DNA from: JAJEFO01 sp965208685
GTDB lineage: Bacteria; Pseudomonadota; Alphaproteobacteria; Rhodobacterales; Rhodobacteraceae
Direction of reading: 5' to 3'
DNA length: 64,000 nucleotides
Assembly: GCA_965208685.1 (NCBI GenBank)
Contig: CBDBPL010000007.1
Location: forward strand, 2,232,001 to 2,296,000
The notes under the pieces were generated by a model. That model was not told the origin of the DNA. It did not search any database and saw nothing but the letters and a program-made list of their open reading frames with translations. Of the stretch, positions 8,910 through 17,877 are shown in pieces (position 1 is the first letter of the stretch; each line of letters starts with the position of its first letter). Made by a program: the position numbers and the translations under genes.

Positions 8910-10409
8910 CTACAAGAGGGCAATTGTCTGCTCGTAGAGCGCACGATACTTCCTTTGAAGCGCGGCGTAGGTTGCGCGATTTTCACTGTTCGGTGCGACG
9001 GTGCCGCCGATGGTGATCCAATCACCGATAGCGCCGCGGACCTGGATCAGGCCCGATGCAAGACCAGCCAGAAAGGCATCCCCGTATGACGCACCGATCG
9101 TGGTGGCGCAGATGTCCTGCGGCACCTGAGCGATGTCGCTCGTCGCCTGGAGCCATGTCGGGTTCTTGGTTCCACCGCCAACGGCGACGAGCCGTTCGAT
9201 TTGGGCGCCAGCCGTGCGCATTTCCTCGAGGCAGTGAGCTATGGAACAGCTGACGCCTTCGAGGGCCGCCCGGTAGAGGTGCCCGCGCGTGTGGCCGAGT
9301 CCCAGTCCGAAGATGATGCCGCGCGCCCTTGGATTGTGAAGCGGCGATGAGGCACCGGAAAAATGGGGCAGGATGACGACGCCTTCAGACCCGGGCGGGA
9401 CCGCGGCCGCCTCGTCGGAAATGGCCTGGTATGCCTCATCCCCGCCCGATCCGTCGGCCTGTACGATGTCGCGGCCCATCAGGTCGCGAAGCCATCTCGT
9501 CAGCGAACCGCTGGTCAGGATTCCAGCATGCAGGCAAAAGGTGCCCGGAAAAAGGTACGGCGAGGACCAGAGTGCACGGTCCCGCAGTGGTCGGTTGGTT
9601 ATGAGCGTCATCCAGGCGGCGGAACCATACATCAGCATTGTGCTGCCGGGATCCACGACGCCGATCGAGAGAGCCTCTGCAGCGGCATCCGACACGCCCG
9701 TGGTGACCGGGATTCCCGCAACCAGTCCGGTGGCCGCTGCGCCTGCGTCAGTGATCCTCCCGGCGATCTCGCTGGTCCAATTCAGTGTCGGCAGCTGTTC
9801 GGGCGCGCAGATCCCCGCGCACATCTTTGCATTCCATCGTTGTGCCGATGGATCATACATCGGCGCATAGAATGCCGCGTCGAAATGGCTCATTGCACGC
9901 TCGCCGGTCAGGCGCGCCACGATGAAACTGGCGCCGTGAATGAATGCTGCGGCATCGCGATGAACTTCAGGCTCATGGTTCTTGAGCCACTCGATCTTGG
10001 GGCCCATTGACTGGGTGCTGAGCGTGTTTCCCGACGCCTCGAAAATCGAATCCTCACCGAAGCGGGCATTGACTGCCTCGACCTCGGACACGGACCGGGT
10101 ATCCACCCCGTAGAGAATGCCGCCGGGGCGCAACGGATCGTTGTTGGCGTCGACCGGCAACATGGAAAAGACGCAGGAAACGCCGACCCCGCGAATTTCC
10201 GACGGATCGACTCTGGCGGCAAGCGTACGGGCGATTTCACAAAACTCGCCCCACCAGATCGACTCGGCGTCATGTTCCACCCGGCCGTCACCCAGAAACT
10301 CGAGCTGGTGCCGCACAACGTGCTGTGCGTGGATCTTGCCCTGCGCGTCGGTCAGAACGCCCTTGGACTCGTAGGAACCGATGTCAATCCCGAGAAGATA
10401 GTCGGCCAT
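8910..10409 (-). CDS. FGGY-family carbohydrate kinase (xylulokinase-like)
   Basis: The 499-residue protein opens with the FGGY phosphate-1 motif YLLGIDIGSYESKGVL and carries the second-lobe ATP-site stretch RLVAVGGGTKNPTWLQATSD near residues 409-428. Length and motifs fit xylulokinase/L-ribulokinase relatives. It should phosphorylate the sugar or polyol brought in by the adjacent ABC transporter; product entry into the pentose pathway would use the two-subunit transketolase encoded upstream in the same operon. The exact substrate is not determinable by eye. It lies 78 nt upstream of the permease gene on the same strand. Confidence 0.9.
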   Translation of the reverse strand: MADYLLGIDIGSYESKGVLTDAQGKIHAQHVVRHQLEFLGDGRVEHDAESIWWGEFCEIARTLAARVDPSEIRGVGVSCVFSMLPVDANNDPLRPGGILYGVDTRSVSEVEAVNARFGEDSIFEASGNTLSTQSMGPKIEWLKNHEPEVHRDAAAFIHGASFIVARLTGERAMSHFDAAFYAPMYDPSAQRWNAKMCAGICAPEQLPTLNWTSEIAGRITDAGAAATGLVAGIPVTTGVSDAAAEALSIGVVDPGSTMLMYGSAAWMTLITNRPLRDRALWSSPYLFPGTFCLHAGILTSGSLTRWLRDLMGRDIVQADGSGGDEAYQAISDEAAAVPPGSEGVVILPHFSGASSPLHNPRARGIIFGLGLGHTRGHLYRAALEGVSCSIAHCLEEMRTAGAQIERLVAVGGGTKNPTWLQATSDIAQVPQDICATTIGASYGDAFLAGLASGLIQVRGAIGDWITIGGTVAPNSENRATYAALQRKYRALYEQTIALL

Positions 10410-10424
10410 GGTTCCCCTTCCCCC

Positions 10425-10748
10425 TCAGTCGATCAGCCGCGACCCGGCTGCCTGACCGGAATGATGCGCTCGCTGCCGGGCAGCAGTCCGTGCCGCCTGG
10501 GTGCCAGCGGCACGGTCGAGTCCTTCCAGTTCACGGCGATTGCCGTCGATCGCCCGCTCAGGGCGAGGTGGGGCGCGCAAGCGTGCGAACCGAATTTGGC
10601 GGCACCGGGGGGCATCCAAGCTGCCTTGCTCCTTGCCAGGCAGAACCGTGCCAACGAACTCGCTGCCGGCAATAGGCTGATCACGTTCGTGCAGGATCTC
10701 GACCCTGCCACAGGGCCCACCGATTATCCGCAGCTTCACATATGCCAT
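10425..10748 (-). pseudogene. small operon protein, apparently frameshifted
   Basis: A 324-nt frame starts with ATG at 10748, 7 nt past the transketolase stop. Its first ~40 codons (MAYVKLRIIGGPCGRVEIL...) have the third-base G/C bias of neighbouring genes, but the bias then moves to another frame of the same strand that reads PPGAAKFGSHACAPHLALSG, then STAIAVNWKDSTVPLAPR, and ends at TGA 10433-10435. A single indel around 10600-10640 would explain this. The joined product would be about 100 residues. I do not recognise the family; conservation of this position between kinase and transketolase in relatives would show whether it is a real gene. Confidence 0.45.
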
Positions 10749-10755
10749 CAATGTT

Positions 10756-11763
10756 CTACAGGGCCTCCTGCTGGACATCGGAAAAGTAGGTGCCGGTCCG
10801 TTGGGTGCCGAGGTCTTCAGCGTCGATGTCGAGAGATCGATCAGCAAGCTCCTCGACCGCGCGGACAAGCGCAGCCGCGTCAATGCCATGACGGGCCATC
10901 AGGAACTTGGGGCTGGCTCCCTGAAGGTAGGTGTCGTTCAACGCCAGGCGGATTTGCCGCTTGGCGACCCCATGGTCGGCCATCAGTTCGGCCACGCAGG
11001 TGCCGAGCCCTCCTAGGCGCGTGTGGTTTTCCATCGTGATCACGCCCATCCTTGCACTGCGGCACGCGTCAAGGACCTGTGGGTCGTCGAAGGGCTTCAG
11101 CGTCGTGACATGAAGGTGCCGCAGGCCCACGCCGCGCACGCGCAGCAAGTCTGCTGCGCGCAACGCCTCTTCGGTGCAGATTCCGCTGCTGAGAAGCGCA
11201 ATTTCAGCTCCGTCGCTCAACAACCGGGCATGACCGAGCCGCATCCGCTGGCCGGCCGGAAAGAGTCGTGGAAGGGCGCCGCGCAACATTCGGCAATAGA
11301 CCGGTCCCTCCACCTGGCCGGCCACCTTCAGCATCGATTCCACGTCCGTTGCGTCCCCGGCCTCGATGATCGTCATGTTTGGCAAAGAGCGCAGCACCGC
11401 GATGTCATTTATCGCCTGGTGGCTGGCACCGCCCGGTGTCGTGACGCCCGGGAGAAAACCCAGTATGCACACCGGCAAATTGGGATAGGCAATGGACATT
11501 TCGATCTGATCCAGTGCCCGGCGATACATGAAGACGGCAAAGGTATGGACCAGCGGATGCAGCCCTTCGCGCGCAAGCCCGGCGGCAAATCCCATCATGT
11601 TCTGTTCGGCAAGTCCCATGGAAAGAAACCGGTCCGGATACGCATCGCGGAACCCGTCCGCCTCGCAGGAGGCCGTCAGGTCGCCCGACAGAACCACAGC
11701 ATCTGGATGCGTCTCGCCCCACTCGACCAGGGCCTTGGCGTGAACGCGGCTGACCGTCTCCAC
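10756..11763 (-). CDS. transketolase C-terminal (pyrimidine-binding plus C-domain) subunit
   Basis: The 335-residue protein is the second half of a split transketolase: a pyrimidine-binding domain with the catalytic-glutamate region FLSMGLAEQNMMGFAAGLAR near residues 46-65 and a C-terminal transketolase domain. It begins with GTG at 11763, 1 nt beyond the stop of the N-terminal subunit, with GGGAG upstream. The two subunits together bind thiamine diphosphate and move two-carbon units between sugar phosphates. Split transketolases of this kind often sit inside sugar or polyol operons, as here next to an FGGY kinase. Confidence 0.92.
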   Translation of the reverse strand: METVSRVHAKALVEWGETHPDAVVLSGDLTASCEADGFRDAYPDRFLSMGLAEQNMMGFAAGLAREGLHPLVHTFAVFMYRRALDQIEMSIAYPNLPVCILGFLPGVTTPGGASHQAINDIAVLRSLPNMTIIEAGDATDVESMLKVAGQVEGPVYCRMLRGALPRLFPAGQRMRLGHARLLSDGAEIALLSSGICTEEALRAADLLRVRGVGLRHLHVTTLKPFDDPQVLDACRSARMGVITMENHTRLGGLGTCVAELMADHGVAKRQIRLALNDTYLQGASPKFLMARHGIDAAALVRAVEELADRSLDIDAEDLGTQRTGTYFSDVQQEAL

Positions 11764-11764
11764 C

Positions 11765-12688
11765 CTAGTCTCCCATCGCCTTCAGAGCTTCAGCATATCG
11801 GGCGCGCTCGTCCTCTTCCTTGAAGCGGATGTAGTGCAGGTTGGGCCAGCGCTCCTTCAACAGCCCAATGCCGCGCGTCGGGTCCGTGTCGGCGATGACG
11901 ACCAGGGGCTTGCCGGGATGTGGCGTTTCAAACGCGGCGTCGAGCGCGGCGAGGTCGTGTCCGTCGGCACGCAAGCACCGGGCACCGAAAGCGGTGAACT
12001 TCGCATCGAGCGGCTCCAGTGCCATCACGTGCTCTGTGCGCCCATCCACCTGCTGGCCGTTGTTGTCCACCACGATGTGAATGTTGTCGAGTTTCTGGAA
12101 AGCCAGGTTCATGATCGCCTCCCAGACCTGACCTTCCTGACATTCGCCGTCCGACAGGAAGACCCAGACCTTTCCGGCGTCGCCTTTCCTTCGCCGAGCC
12201 CATGCCACGCCGGCCGCCTGGCTGATCGTCTGCCCTAGACTGCCGCCGTTGGTCTCATGCCCCGGCGAGTGTTCGCCGCCGATCATCTCGACCGTCGAGC
12301 CATCGGTGTTGAACTGCGACAGCCCGTCCGGTCCCAGCCGCCCGCTCTCGATCAGCGCGGCATAGAGCGTCATCGCGTAATGGGTCGGTGAGAGGAAGAA
12401 CCGGTCCTTGTTCGCGGCCCGGCATCCGTTGTAGAGCATCCCGCTGGTATAGCCGGGATTGCCCTTTGACGGCGCGACGGAATAGGGCGGCGGCACCAGC
12501 GGTCCCTCGCTGGGCCCGAGGTTCATGCCCCGACCATAGAGAAAACCGACCACCTCGGCCGAGGAACATGCCTGGGAGAGGTACCCTCCATGCGTCACCG
12601 TATGGCTCAGCACGCGCCGTCGAATGCCATCCGCAAGAGCCTGGCATTCCGCAATCCAGCGGTCATTTGGTCGAGGGGCCTGGGCCAT
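11765..12688 (-). CDS. transketolase N-terminal (pyrophosphate-binding) subunit
   Basis: First gene of the minus-strand sugar operon, 307 residues. It has the thiamine-diphosphate/metal site (VWVFLSDGECQEGQVWEAIM, with DNNGQQVDG after it). I chose ATG 12688; a longer frame reaches 12859 but would run through the AT-rich promoter region and into the divergent SorC gene. The stop TAG at 11765-11767 sits 1 nt from the GTG of the partner subunit, so translation is coupled. The promoter should lie in the 12689-12857 spacer. Confidence 0.92.
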   Translation of the reverse strand: MAQAPRPNDRWIAECQALADGIRRRVLSHTVTHGGYLSQACSSAEVVGFLYGRGMNLGPSEGPLVPPPYSVAPSKGNPGYTSGMLYNGCRAANKDRFFLSPTHYAMTLYAALIESGRLGPDGLSQFNTDGSTVEMIGGEHSPGHETNGGSLGQTISQAAGVAWARRRKGDAGKVWVFLSDGECQEGQVWEAIMNLAFQKLDNIHIVVDNNGQQVDGRTEHVMALEPLDAKFTAFGARCLRADGHDLAALDAAFETPHPGKPLVVIADTDPTRGIGLLKERWPNLHYIRFKEEDERARYAEALKAMGD

Positions 12689-12764
12689 GAAAATTCTCCG
12701 GATGACGCCAGCCTTTCGCGGCACCCATCGAAAGGCCGTAGTTCTTTGGTCGCCGAGGCGCAAT

Positions 12765-12797
12765 GCAATTATTTTAGGATGAATCAAAAATTCTTGC
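12765..12797. promoter_or_regulatory. candidate SorC operator in the divergent promoter region
   Basis: An interrupted inverted repeat, GCAAnnATTTT at 12765-12775 and AAAATnnTTGC at 12787-12797, lies in the AT-rich core of the spacer between the transketolase operon and the SorC gene. Position and symmetry suit an operator for a tetrameric SorC-family regulator. Inferred only from position and symmetry. Confidence 0.45.
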
Positions 12798-12857
12798 AAT
12801 ATTTTCTTTGCCAGTGGAAAACTTGCATCCCGGGACTTGATGAGGGACAGTGGCGTC

Positions 12858-13814
12858 ATGGTTTCGGACCGCGACGAACTGCTCGCCCAGGTTGCCTACG
12901 CCTACTATCTCGGAGGCGAAGGGCTCAGCCAGATCGCCAAGAGACTCGGTCGGTCGGTTTCGATGGCGTCGCGGCTCCTGCAGGAAGCACGGGACCGGAA
13001 CCTTGTGGACATTCGCATCAACTATCCACTGACGCGACTGTCGGACATGGAAGCGGAAATCGAAGAGCGATTCGGCATCGACAATGCGCATGTCTTTACG
13101 CAGCCGTCGCGCATCGACAGTGGCGAGCAACTCTATCGATACGGCAGCCTGTGTGCAGCGTCGATTGAGAGGGCGCTGCGCGAGGCTGATCTCATCGCGG
13201 TCAGCTGGGGGCGCCACGTCAATACCATTGTCGGCAATATTTCGGCGGGCCCAACCGATCGGCAAGGCACCGTGGTGCAGGCAAGCGGGGCCTCAGGCGC
13301 CCTGGGAGATGATCACGACGGTGCCCGGATTGCCCAACGACTTGCTGACCGGCTGGGTCGTTCCGCACGGTTGTTGCCGTCGCCGCTGATCGTCGACACG
13401 GTCCATGTTGCCGAAGTATTGAGAAATTCGGCGTCGATCACCTCGGTTCTGGACTTGCTCAAGCGCGCCGACGTTCTTCTGACGAGCGTAGGCGCGCCGT
13501 TCTCCGATTCGTCAGGCCTAGCCCGTTCCGGCTATCTCAGCGAAGCCGACCTGCGCGATCTGAGGGAAAAGAATGCGGCGGCGGACATTCTCGGATTCCA
13601 TCTTGACCGGAACGGCGAATTCCTCGACGTCGAGATCAATCACCGGGTTATCGGGATCCTGCCCGAGGACTTGCGCCGGATCCCCAATGTGGTGCTGGCC
13701 GTGACGGGAACTGACCGCGTCGCTGCAATTCTCGCGATCCTCCGAGGGAAGTACTGCAACTCGATTCTGACAGATCGTGCGACGGCCAAGGCGCTGCTCG
13801 ATGTCGTCGACTAG
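12858..13814 (+). CDS. SorC/DeoR-family sugar-responsive transcriptional regulator
   Basis: About 318 residues. The N-terminal helix-turn-helix is visible as GGEGLSQIAKRLGRSVSMAS, followed by a sugar-phosphate-binding SorC domain (RADVLLTSVGAPFSDSSGLA near two thirds; AVTGTDRVAAILAILRGK near the end). ATG 12858 has AGGGA 10 nt upstream; ATG 12840 is a possible alternative adding 6 residues. It is divergent from the transketolase/kinase/ABC operon and is the likely regulator, sensing a phosphorylated intermediate. It ends convergently with the SMP-30 gene. Confidence 0.88.
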   Translation: MVSDRDELLAQVAYAYYLGGEGLSQIAKRLGRSVSMASRLLQEARDRNLVDIRINYPLTRLSDMEAEIEERFGIDNAHVFTQPSRIDSGEQLYRYGSLCAASIERALREADLIAVSWGRHVNTIVGNISAGPTDRQGTVVQASGASGALGDDHDGARIAQRLADRLGRSARLLPSPLIVDTVHVAEVLRNSASITSVLDLLKRADVLLTSVGAPFSDSSGLARSGYLSEADLRDLREKNAAADILGFHLDRNGEFLDVEINHRVIGILPEDLRRIPNVVLAVTGTDRVAAILAILRGKYCNSILTDRATAKALLDVVD

Positions 13815-13845
13815 CCCGCCATTCCGTTCCGACCGTCACTGAATT

Positions 13846-14733
13846 CTAAGCGACCTTCACTCGATTCTCGGGCTGGCCGGCAACTCCGGTACGTATGGCC
13901 CAGAGGGATCCTGCAAGCCTGTCGCCAGGGTTGCGAAGCGCCGACGCCGAAGTGATGTAGAGCGTCTTCAGATCCGGACCGCCGAACGTCGCGGTGGTGA
14001 TGTTGCGGACGGGCATTTCGATGACTTCGCGCAATGTCCCGTCGGAGGAGATACGCAGAATCGCTCCGCCGAAGAAGCGGCAGTTCCAGAGATCTCCATT
14101 CCCGTCCATGGCGGATCCGTCCGGAAGTCCGTGATCGTCGGCGCCAAAGAACGTCCGCCGGTTCGTGATCCCTTCCCTAGTCACGTCGAATGCGTAGATT
14201 TCGTTTGCCAGCGTGTCCGCGGTGTAGAACGTGCTGCCGTCGGGGCTCCAGCAGAGCGTGTTGGAAATGCCCAGACCGTCCATGTGCACGCTCGCGGACC
14301 CGTCGGGCGCAATCCTGTAGAGGACGCCATCGGTGCCCCCTGCCTCTCCGGCCTCGCCATCGGGCAGGACGTTGTTCTTCATCGAGCCGACCCAGAAATT
14401 GCCTTCGGGGTCAGCGCGTCCGTCATTCAAGCGCACTTCGGGCGAGCCCTGCAGGACAAATCCGTGATCCGCACGCCTGTCGGTCGCGGGCCACCACCAG
14501 ATCAGCTTCGAGGCAAGCGCGACCAGGAGGCGTCCCTCTTCGGTGGTCAGGGAAAGCGCCACTACCGGCTCGTCGAAGTGCCAGCTCTCAACGGCGTTCG
14601 TCTCGGAATTCAGGCGATGAATCAGGAAGCGGTTGATGTCGGTCCAGTAGACTGCAGCTTCCGAAGCACACCAGAGTGCGCCTTCGCCACACACGTCGCC
14701 CGCAGGGGCAATACACCGGATGTCGTACGTCAT
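13846..14733 (-). CDS. SMP-30/gluconolactonase-family sugar lactonase
   Basis: The 295-residue beta-propeller protein has the hallmarks of the SMP-30/LRE family: GEGALWCASEAAVYWTDI near the N-terminus, RLNDGRADPEGNFWVGSM in the middle, ISNTLCWSPDGSTFYTADT and a late LPDGSAMDGNGDLW. The E, N and D residues in these stretches are the usual divalent-metal ligands. It should open a sugar-1,4- or 1,5-lactone to the acid, the step after an NAD-dependent sugar dehydrogenase such as the SDR encoded across the IclR promoter. It follows the AGE-family gene by 8 nt and is last in that unit. Confidence 0.9.
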   Translation of the reverse strand: MTYDIRCIAPAGDVCGEGALWCASEAAVYWTDINRFLIHRLNSETNAVESWHFDEPVVALSLTTEEGRLLVALASKLIWWWPATDRRADHGFVLQGSPEVRLNDGRADPEGNFWVGSMKNNVLPDGEAGEAGGTDGVLYRIAPDGSASVHMDGLGISNTLCWSPDGSTFYTADTLANEIYAFDVTREGITNRRTFFGADDHGLPDGSAMDGNGDLWNCRFFGGAILRISSDGTLREVIEMPVRNITTATFGGPDLKTLYITSASALRNPGDRLAGSLWAIRTGVAGQPENRVKVA

Positions 14734-14741
14734 GAAACCTC

Positions 14742-16010
14742 TCAGATCCTGATGCCGCCGGTCTTCAGGCCGTTGATGATGGAGCCGGTTGCCGGCACAA
14801 GCGGAATCAGCGTCGCCTGAAGTGAATGATACAGGTCCGGCTTGCCGAACCAGGGGTCGGTCACCGGCACCAGATCATCGTTGAGCTGGTGGTGCCAAGA
14901 GCCCAGTTCGCGGTCTATCAGATGCGTCTCGCACCAGTCCCAGACGCGGCGATACCAGAATTCATGGAAGTCGCCACCGACATGCTCGCCCAGCCAGTGG
15001 GCGGCTCCAATGCACTCGGTGCATGGCCACCAGTAGCGGTCACGGTCCATCGGACTGCCGTCCCAACCCACCGTGAAATAGAATCCTCCGCCATTGTCGG
15101 CCCAACCTTCTTCTGTTGCCTGGCGGAACATGGTCCGGGCGGCGTCCTGCATCCAGCCGTGCTCGGAATCGCATGTGACCCAGAGTTGCAGCAGGAGCCT
15201 GGACCACTCGAGCCAGTGGCCGATCGTCGATCCGAAGGGGCGGAACACGTCGCGGTCATAGTCAACGTCAATCGACCAGTCGGACCTGAAATGTTCGGGG
15301 AGACGCCAGTTGTTGTTCGCCGTGATCTTCTGAATCAGCAGGGCGGCAATCCTTTCCGCCTTCCGGAGGTATTCGCCGTCGCCTGTTACCTCGTACGCCG
15401 CCATGAGCGCCTCGGTCAGATGCATGTTCGAGTTTTGCCCGCGATAGGATTCAACCGGCGTCCAGTCGGCATGAAAGTCTTCGTGGATCGCGCCATGTTC
15501 TTCTTCCCAGAAGCGGTTGAAGAGAATGTCGGTTATGTCCGCCAGAAGCTCGTCGGCGTCGGGATGCCCGACAGCCTTTGCGCTGGCGGCCGCCAGCAAG
15601 GCAAAGGCATGTCCATAGGCCACCTTGGCGCTGTTGGTCGGTCCGTTGTGACCCGTCGCCCAGTGATAGCCACCGTGCTCCTGATCGCGATGTCCCTTCA
15701 ACATGAACTCGACGCCATGGTCCACGATCCGGGCCGCGCCCGGTCGGCCCATCAGATGTCCGATGGCGAAACAGTAGATCAAGCGCGTGGTGGTGAAGAG
15801 GTTGCGGGTTGGCTCTGGTGCCGGCGGCCAGCCTGTAGGCAGGGGGTCGCCGCGGTCGTCCAGATCGAAGTACCCGCCGCGGGGGTCGATTGAGCCCGCC
15901 TGGTAGAAATCGAACAATCGCGTCGCCTCGCCCATCAGCCAATGACGGTGACTGGATTGTTCGACCCAGCGTGGTCCTTGCAGCGCGCGCAGATCACCAT
16001 TTGGTGGCAT
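14742..16010 (-). CDS. AGE-family (N-acylglucosamine 2-epimerase-like) sugar isomerase
   Basis: The 422-residue (alpha/alpha)6-barrel protein resembles the AGE superfamily, which covers GlcNAc 2-epimerase, mannose isomerase and cellobiose 2-epimerase. Visible markers are GGYFDLDDRGDPLPTG, the histidine-rich HGGYHWATGHNGP and WPCTECIGAAHWL. The lack of a clear nucleotide-binding site points to the aldose-ketose isomerase side of the family. It lies between the IclR regulator (14 nt upstream) and the lactonase (8 nt downstream) and should act on the free sugar of this pathway. Substrate is not determinable by eye. Confidence 0.85.
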   Translation of the reverse strand: MPPNGDLRALQGPRWVEQSSHRHWLMGEATRLFDFYQAGSIDPRGGYFDLDDRGDPLPTGWPPAPEPTRNLFTTTRLIYCFAIGHLMGRPGAARIVDHGVEFMLKGHRDQEHGGYHWATGHNGPTNSAKVAYGHAFALLAAASAKAVGHPDADELLADITDILFNRFWEEEHGAIHEDFHADWTPVESYRGQNSNMHLTEALMAAYEVTGDGEYLRKAERIAALLIQKITANNNWRLPEHFRSDWSIDVDYDRDVFRPFGSTIGHWLEWSRLLLQLWVTCDSEHGWMQDAARTMFRQATEEGWADNGGGFYFTVGWDGSPMDRDRYWWPCTECIGAAHWLGEHVGGDFHEFWYRRVWDWCETHLIDRELGSWHHQLNDDLVPVTDPWFGKPDLYHSLQATLIPLVPATGSIINGLKTGGIRI

Positions 16011-16024
16011 GACCTTGGTCCTCC

Positions 16025-16861
16025 CTACAGAATTGTCGATCGAATTACCGGCTCAGGCAAATGCAACGGCGGAACCATCACGCTTGCCAGCGCATCCCTG
16101 ATCAACCGCACGTTTCGTTCAACATTCACACAGTCATCCGCAAGGGAGACGACGCTGACGGCGGCAACTGCCCGGCCACCACGTAGCACGGCAACTGCAA
16201 CGCCAACAAGTCCCTCGACATTTTCCTGGTTGTCGACGCCGTAGCCGCGTGCCCGTGCGTCGCAAATGCACTTCCATTCTTCATCCAGGTCACTTGGCGC
16301 ATTGAGCGTGCGCGGGATCAACGCTCCTTCGAACCGCGCCCGAAAGGATCTGTAGGTCGGAAATTCGTGCGCGATCATCGCCCTGCCCATGGCGGTTGTG
16401 AGCGCGGGCAGACGTCCGCCTACCCTGGTGCCAGGCTGGATCGCCTTGGTGGACTCGATCTTCTCGATGTACAGGATTTCGCACCCGTCGAGCACCGAAA
16501 TGTGGCACACTTCGTCTACCTGCTCGGCCAGCCGCTGCACCGCCGGCCGCAGCGTTGCGCGGATGTCAAGCGAACTCAAGTAGGTCTGCGAGAGCTGTTC
16601 CAGCGCCGGTCCCAGACGGTAGAATCCTGTCGAAGGCGACTGTTCCACGAAATCCCTGAAACGCAGCGCCGAAAGCGTGACATGCAGGCTTGACTTGTTC
16701 AGCTCGAGACGGCTGGCGATGTCGGCAAGCGGCAGACCTGCCGGGCCCGCATCGGCCAGTGTCAGCAACGCCCGCAACGCCTTGTCGATGCTCGGCATGC
16801 TCGTCCGGGGCATCTCGTCGCCTGACTTGGTGCGCTCTCTGTCCCGGAGTTCATCGGGCAC
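16025..16861 (-). CDS. IclR-family transcriptional regulator
   Basis: The 278-residue protein has an N-terminal winged helix (LPLADIASRLELNKSSLHVT, residues ~42-61) and the IclR effector domain (CHISVLDGCEILYIEKIES; GRLPALTTAMGRAMIAH). It starts with GTG at 16861 behind AAGGA 6 nt upstream. It is the first gene of the IclR-AGE-lactonase unit and is divergent from the SDR gene, so it probably controls both directions. A short inverted repeat GCAAGTCTTGC at 16880-16890, close to its own start, could be part of its operator. Confidence 0.92.
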   Translation of the reverse strand: MPDELRDRERTKSGDEMPRTSMPSIDKALRALLTLADAGPAGLPLADIASRLELNKSSLHVTLSALRFRDFVEQSPSTGFYRLGPALEQLSQTYLSSLDIRATLRPAVQRLAEQVDEVCHISVLDGCEILYIEKIESTKAIQPGTRVGGRLPALTTAMGRAMIAHEFPTYRSFRARFEGALIPRTLNAPSDLDEEWKCICDARARGYGVDNQENVEGLVGVAVAVLRGGRAVAAVSVVSLADDCVNVERNVRLIRDALASVMVPPLHLPEPVIRSTIL

Positions 16862-17070
16862 GCAGATTCCTTCCTCTTTGCAAGTCTTGCAAGTTTTTCG
16901 TTGGCATCCTCATTCGCTGCGCCAGCGACAGGGGCTTGCCCTCTCGAGTGAGCAGATGTGCGGATTCTAAGTGAACCAAGTGTTGCTTGACCTCTGCGTC
17001 GCTTTGAAATAGTTTAATAATGCCAAACAGAATTTGTCAATAACAAGTCGAGCGCCGGTGGAGGACGACA

Positions 17071-17817
17071 ATGACCTCATTGAGCGACAGTGTAATCGTG
17101 ACGGGGGCCGCCTCGGGAATTGGCCGCGCCTCTGCGGTGGTCTTCGCGAAGCTCGGCGCAGATGTCTTCGGCGTGGACCGCGATGGCGACGGTCTTGCGA
17201 GCCTTCCGGACAACATCACAAAGATCGAGGCAGACATCACGCAATCAGCCGAGTGCTTGAAGGCTGTCGAGACCGCCTCGTCATGCGGACCACTCAGAGG
17301 CGTCTTCAATTGCGCCGGACAGGAGTTGCACGGCACGGTTGTAACCATGTCAGAAACGGATTTCGACGCGGTGATCGATGTCAATCTCAAGGCCATTTTC
17401 TTGATGTGCAAGCACGCGGTGCCAGCCATGGAAGCCGCAGGCGGCGGGTCGATCGTCAACATGTCCTCGATCCAGGCACTGGCCACTCAACAGGATGTTG
17501 CCGCCTACGCAGCGAGCAAGGGCGCGGTAATTTCCATGACCCGCGTCATGGCGCTGGACCACGGGCACAGGAACATTCGCGTGAACGCGATCTGCCCTGG
17601 CACGATCCAGACGCCGCTGGTTGAAGCGAATGCCAGGCACTTCCGGCCCGAAGCGCCGGAGGAGCAGCTTGCCGACTGGGGCAGGCTGCACGCGCTGAAC
17701 CGCGTCGGTAAGCCCGAGGAAGTCGCCCGGTTCGCAGCTTTCCTGCTGAGCGACGACGCTTCATTCATTACCGGTTCCCACCATCTTGTTGATGGAGGCC
17801 TGCTGGCCTCGTTCTGA
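17071..17817 (+). CDS. SDR-family NAD(P)-dependent oxidoreductase
   Basis: A classical 248-residue short-chain dehydrogenase. The dinucleotide motif TGAASGIG is at 11-18, NCAGQ marks the NNAG position, the catalytic serine is in NMSSIQAL and YAASK is at 146-150. A GGAGG ribosome site stands about 7 nt before ATG 17071. Its neighbours (IclR, lactonase, isomerase, RraA-type aldolase) suggest it oxidises a sugar or sugar acid, possibly forming the lactone that the SMP-30 protein opens. It leads a plus-strand unit continued by the RraA-like gene 60 nt downstream. Confidence 0.92.
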   Translation: MTSLSDSVIVTGAASGIGRASAVVFAKLGADVFGVDRDGDGLASLPDNITKIEADITQSAECLKAVETASSCGPLRGVFNCAGQELHGTVVTMSETDFDAVIDVNLKAIFLMCKHAVPAMEAAGGGSIVNMSSIQALATQQDVAAYAASKGAVISMTRVMALDHGHRNIRVNAICPGTIQTPLVEANARHFRPEAPEEQLADWGRLHALNRVGKPEEVARFAAFLLSDDASFITGSHHLVDGGLLASF

Positions 17818-17877
17818 TCCCGGGCCCGAAGCCCCGTCGACACCCAACTCCACGGGCTCACAAGGAAGGCGCAATCG

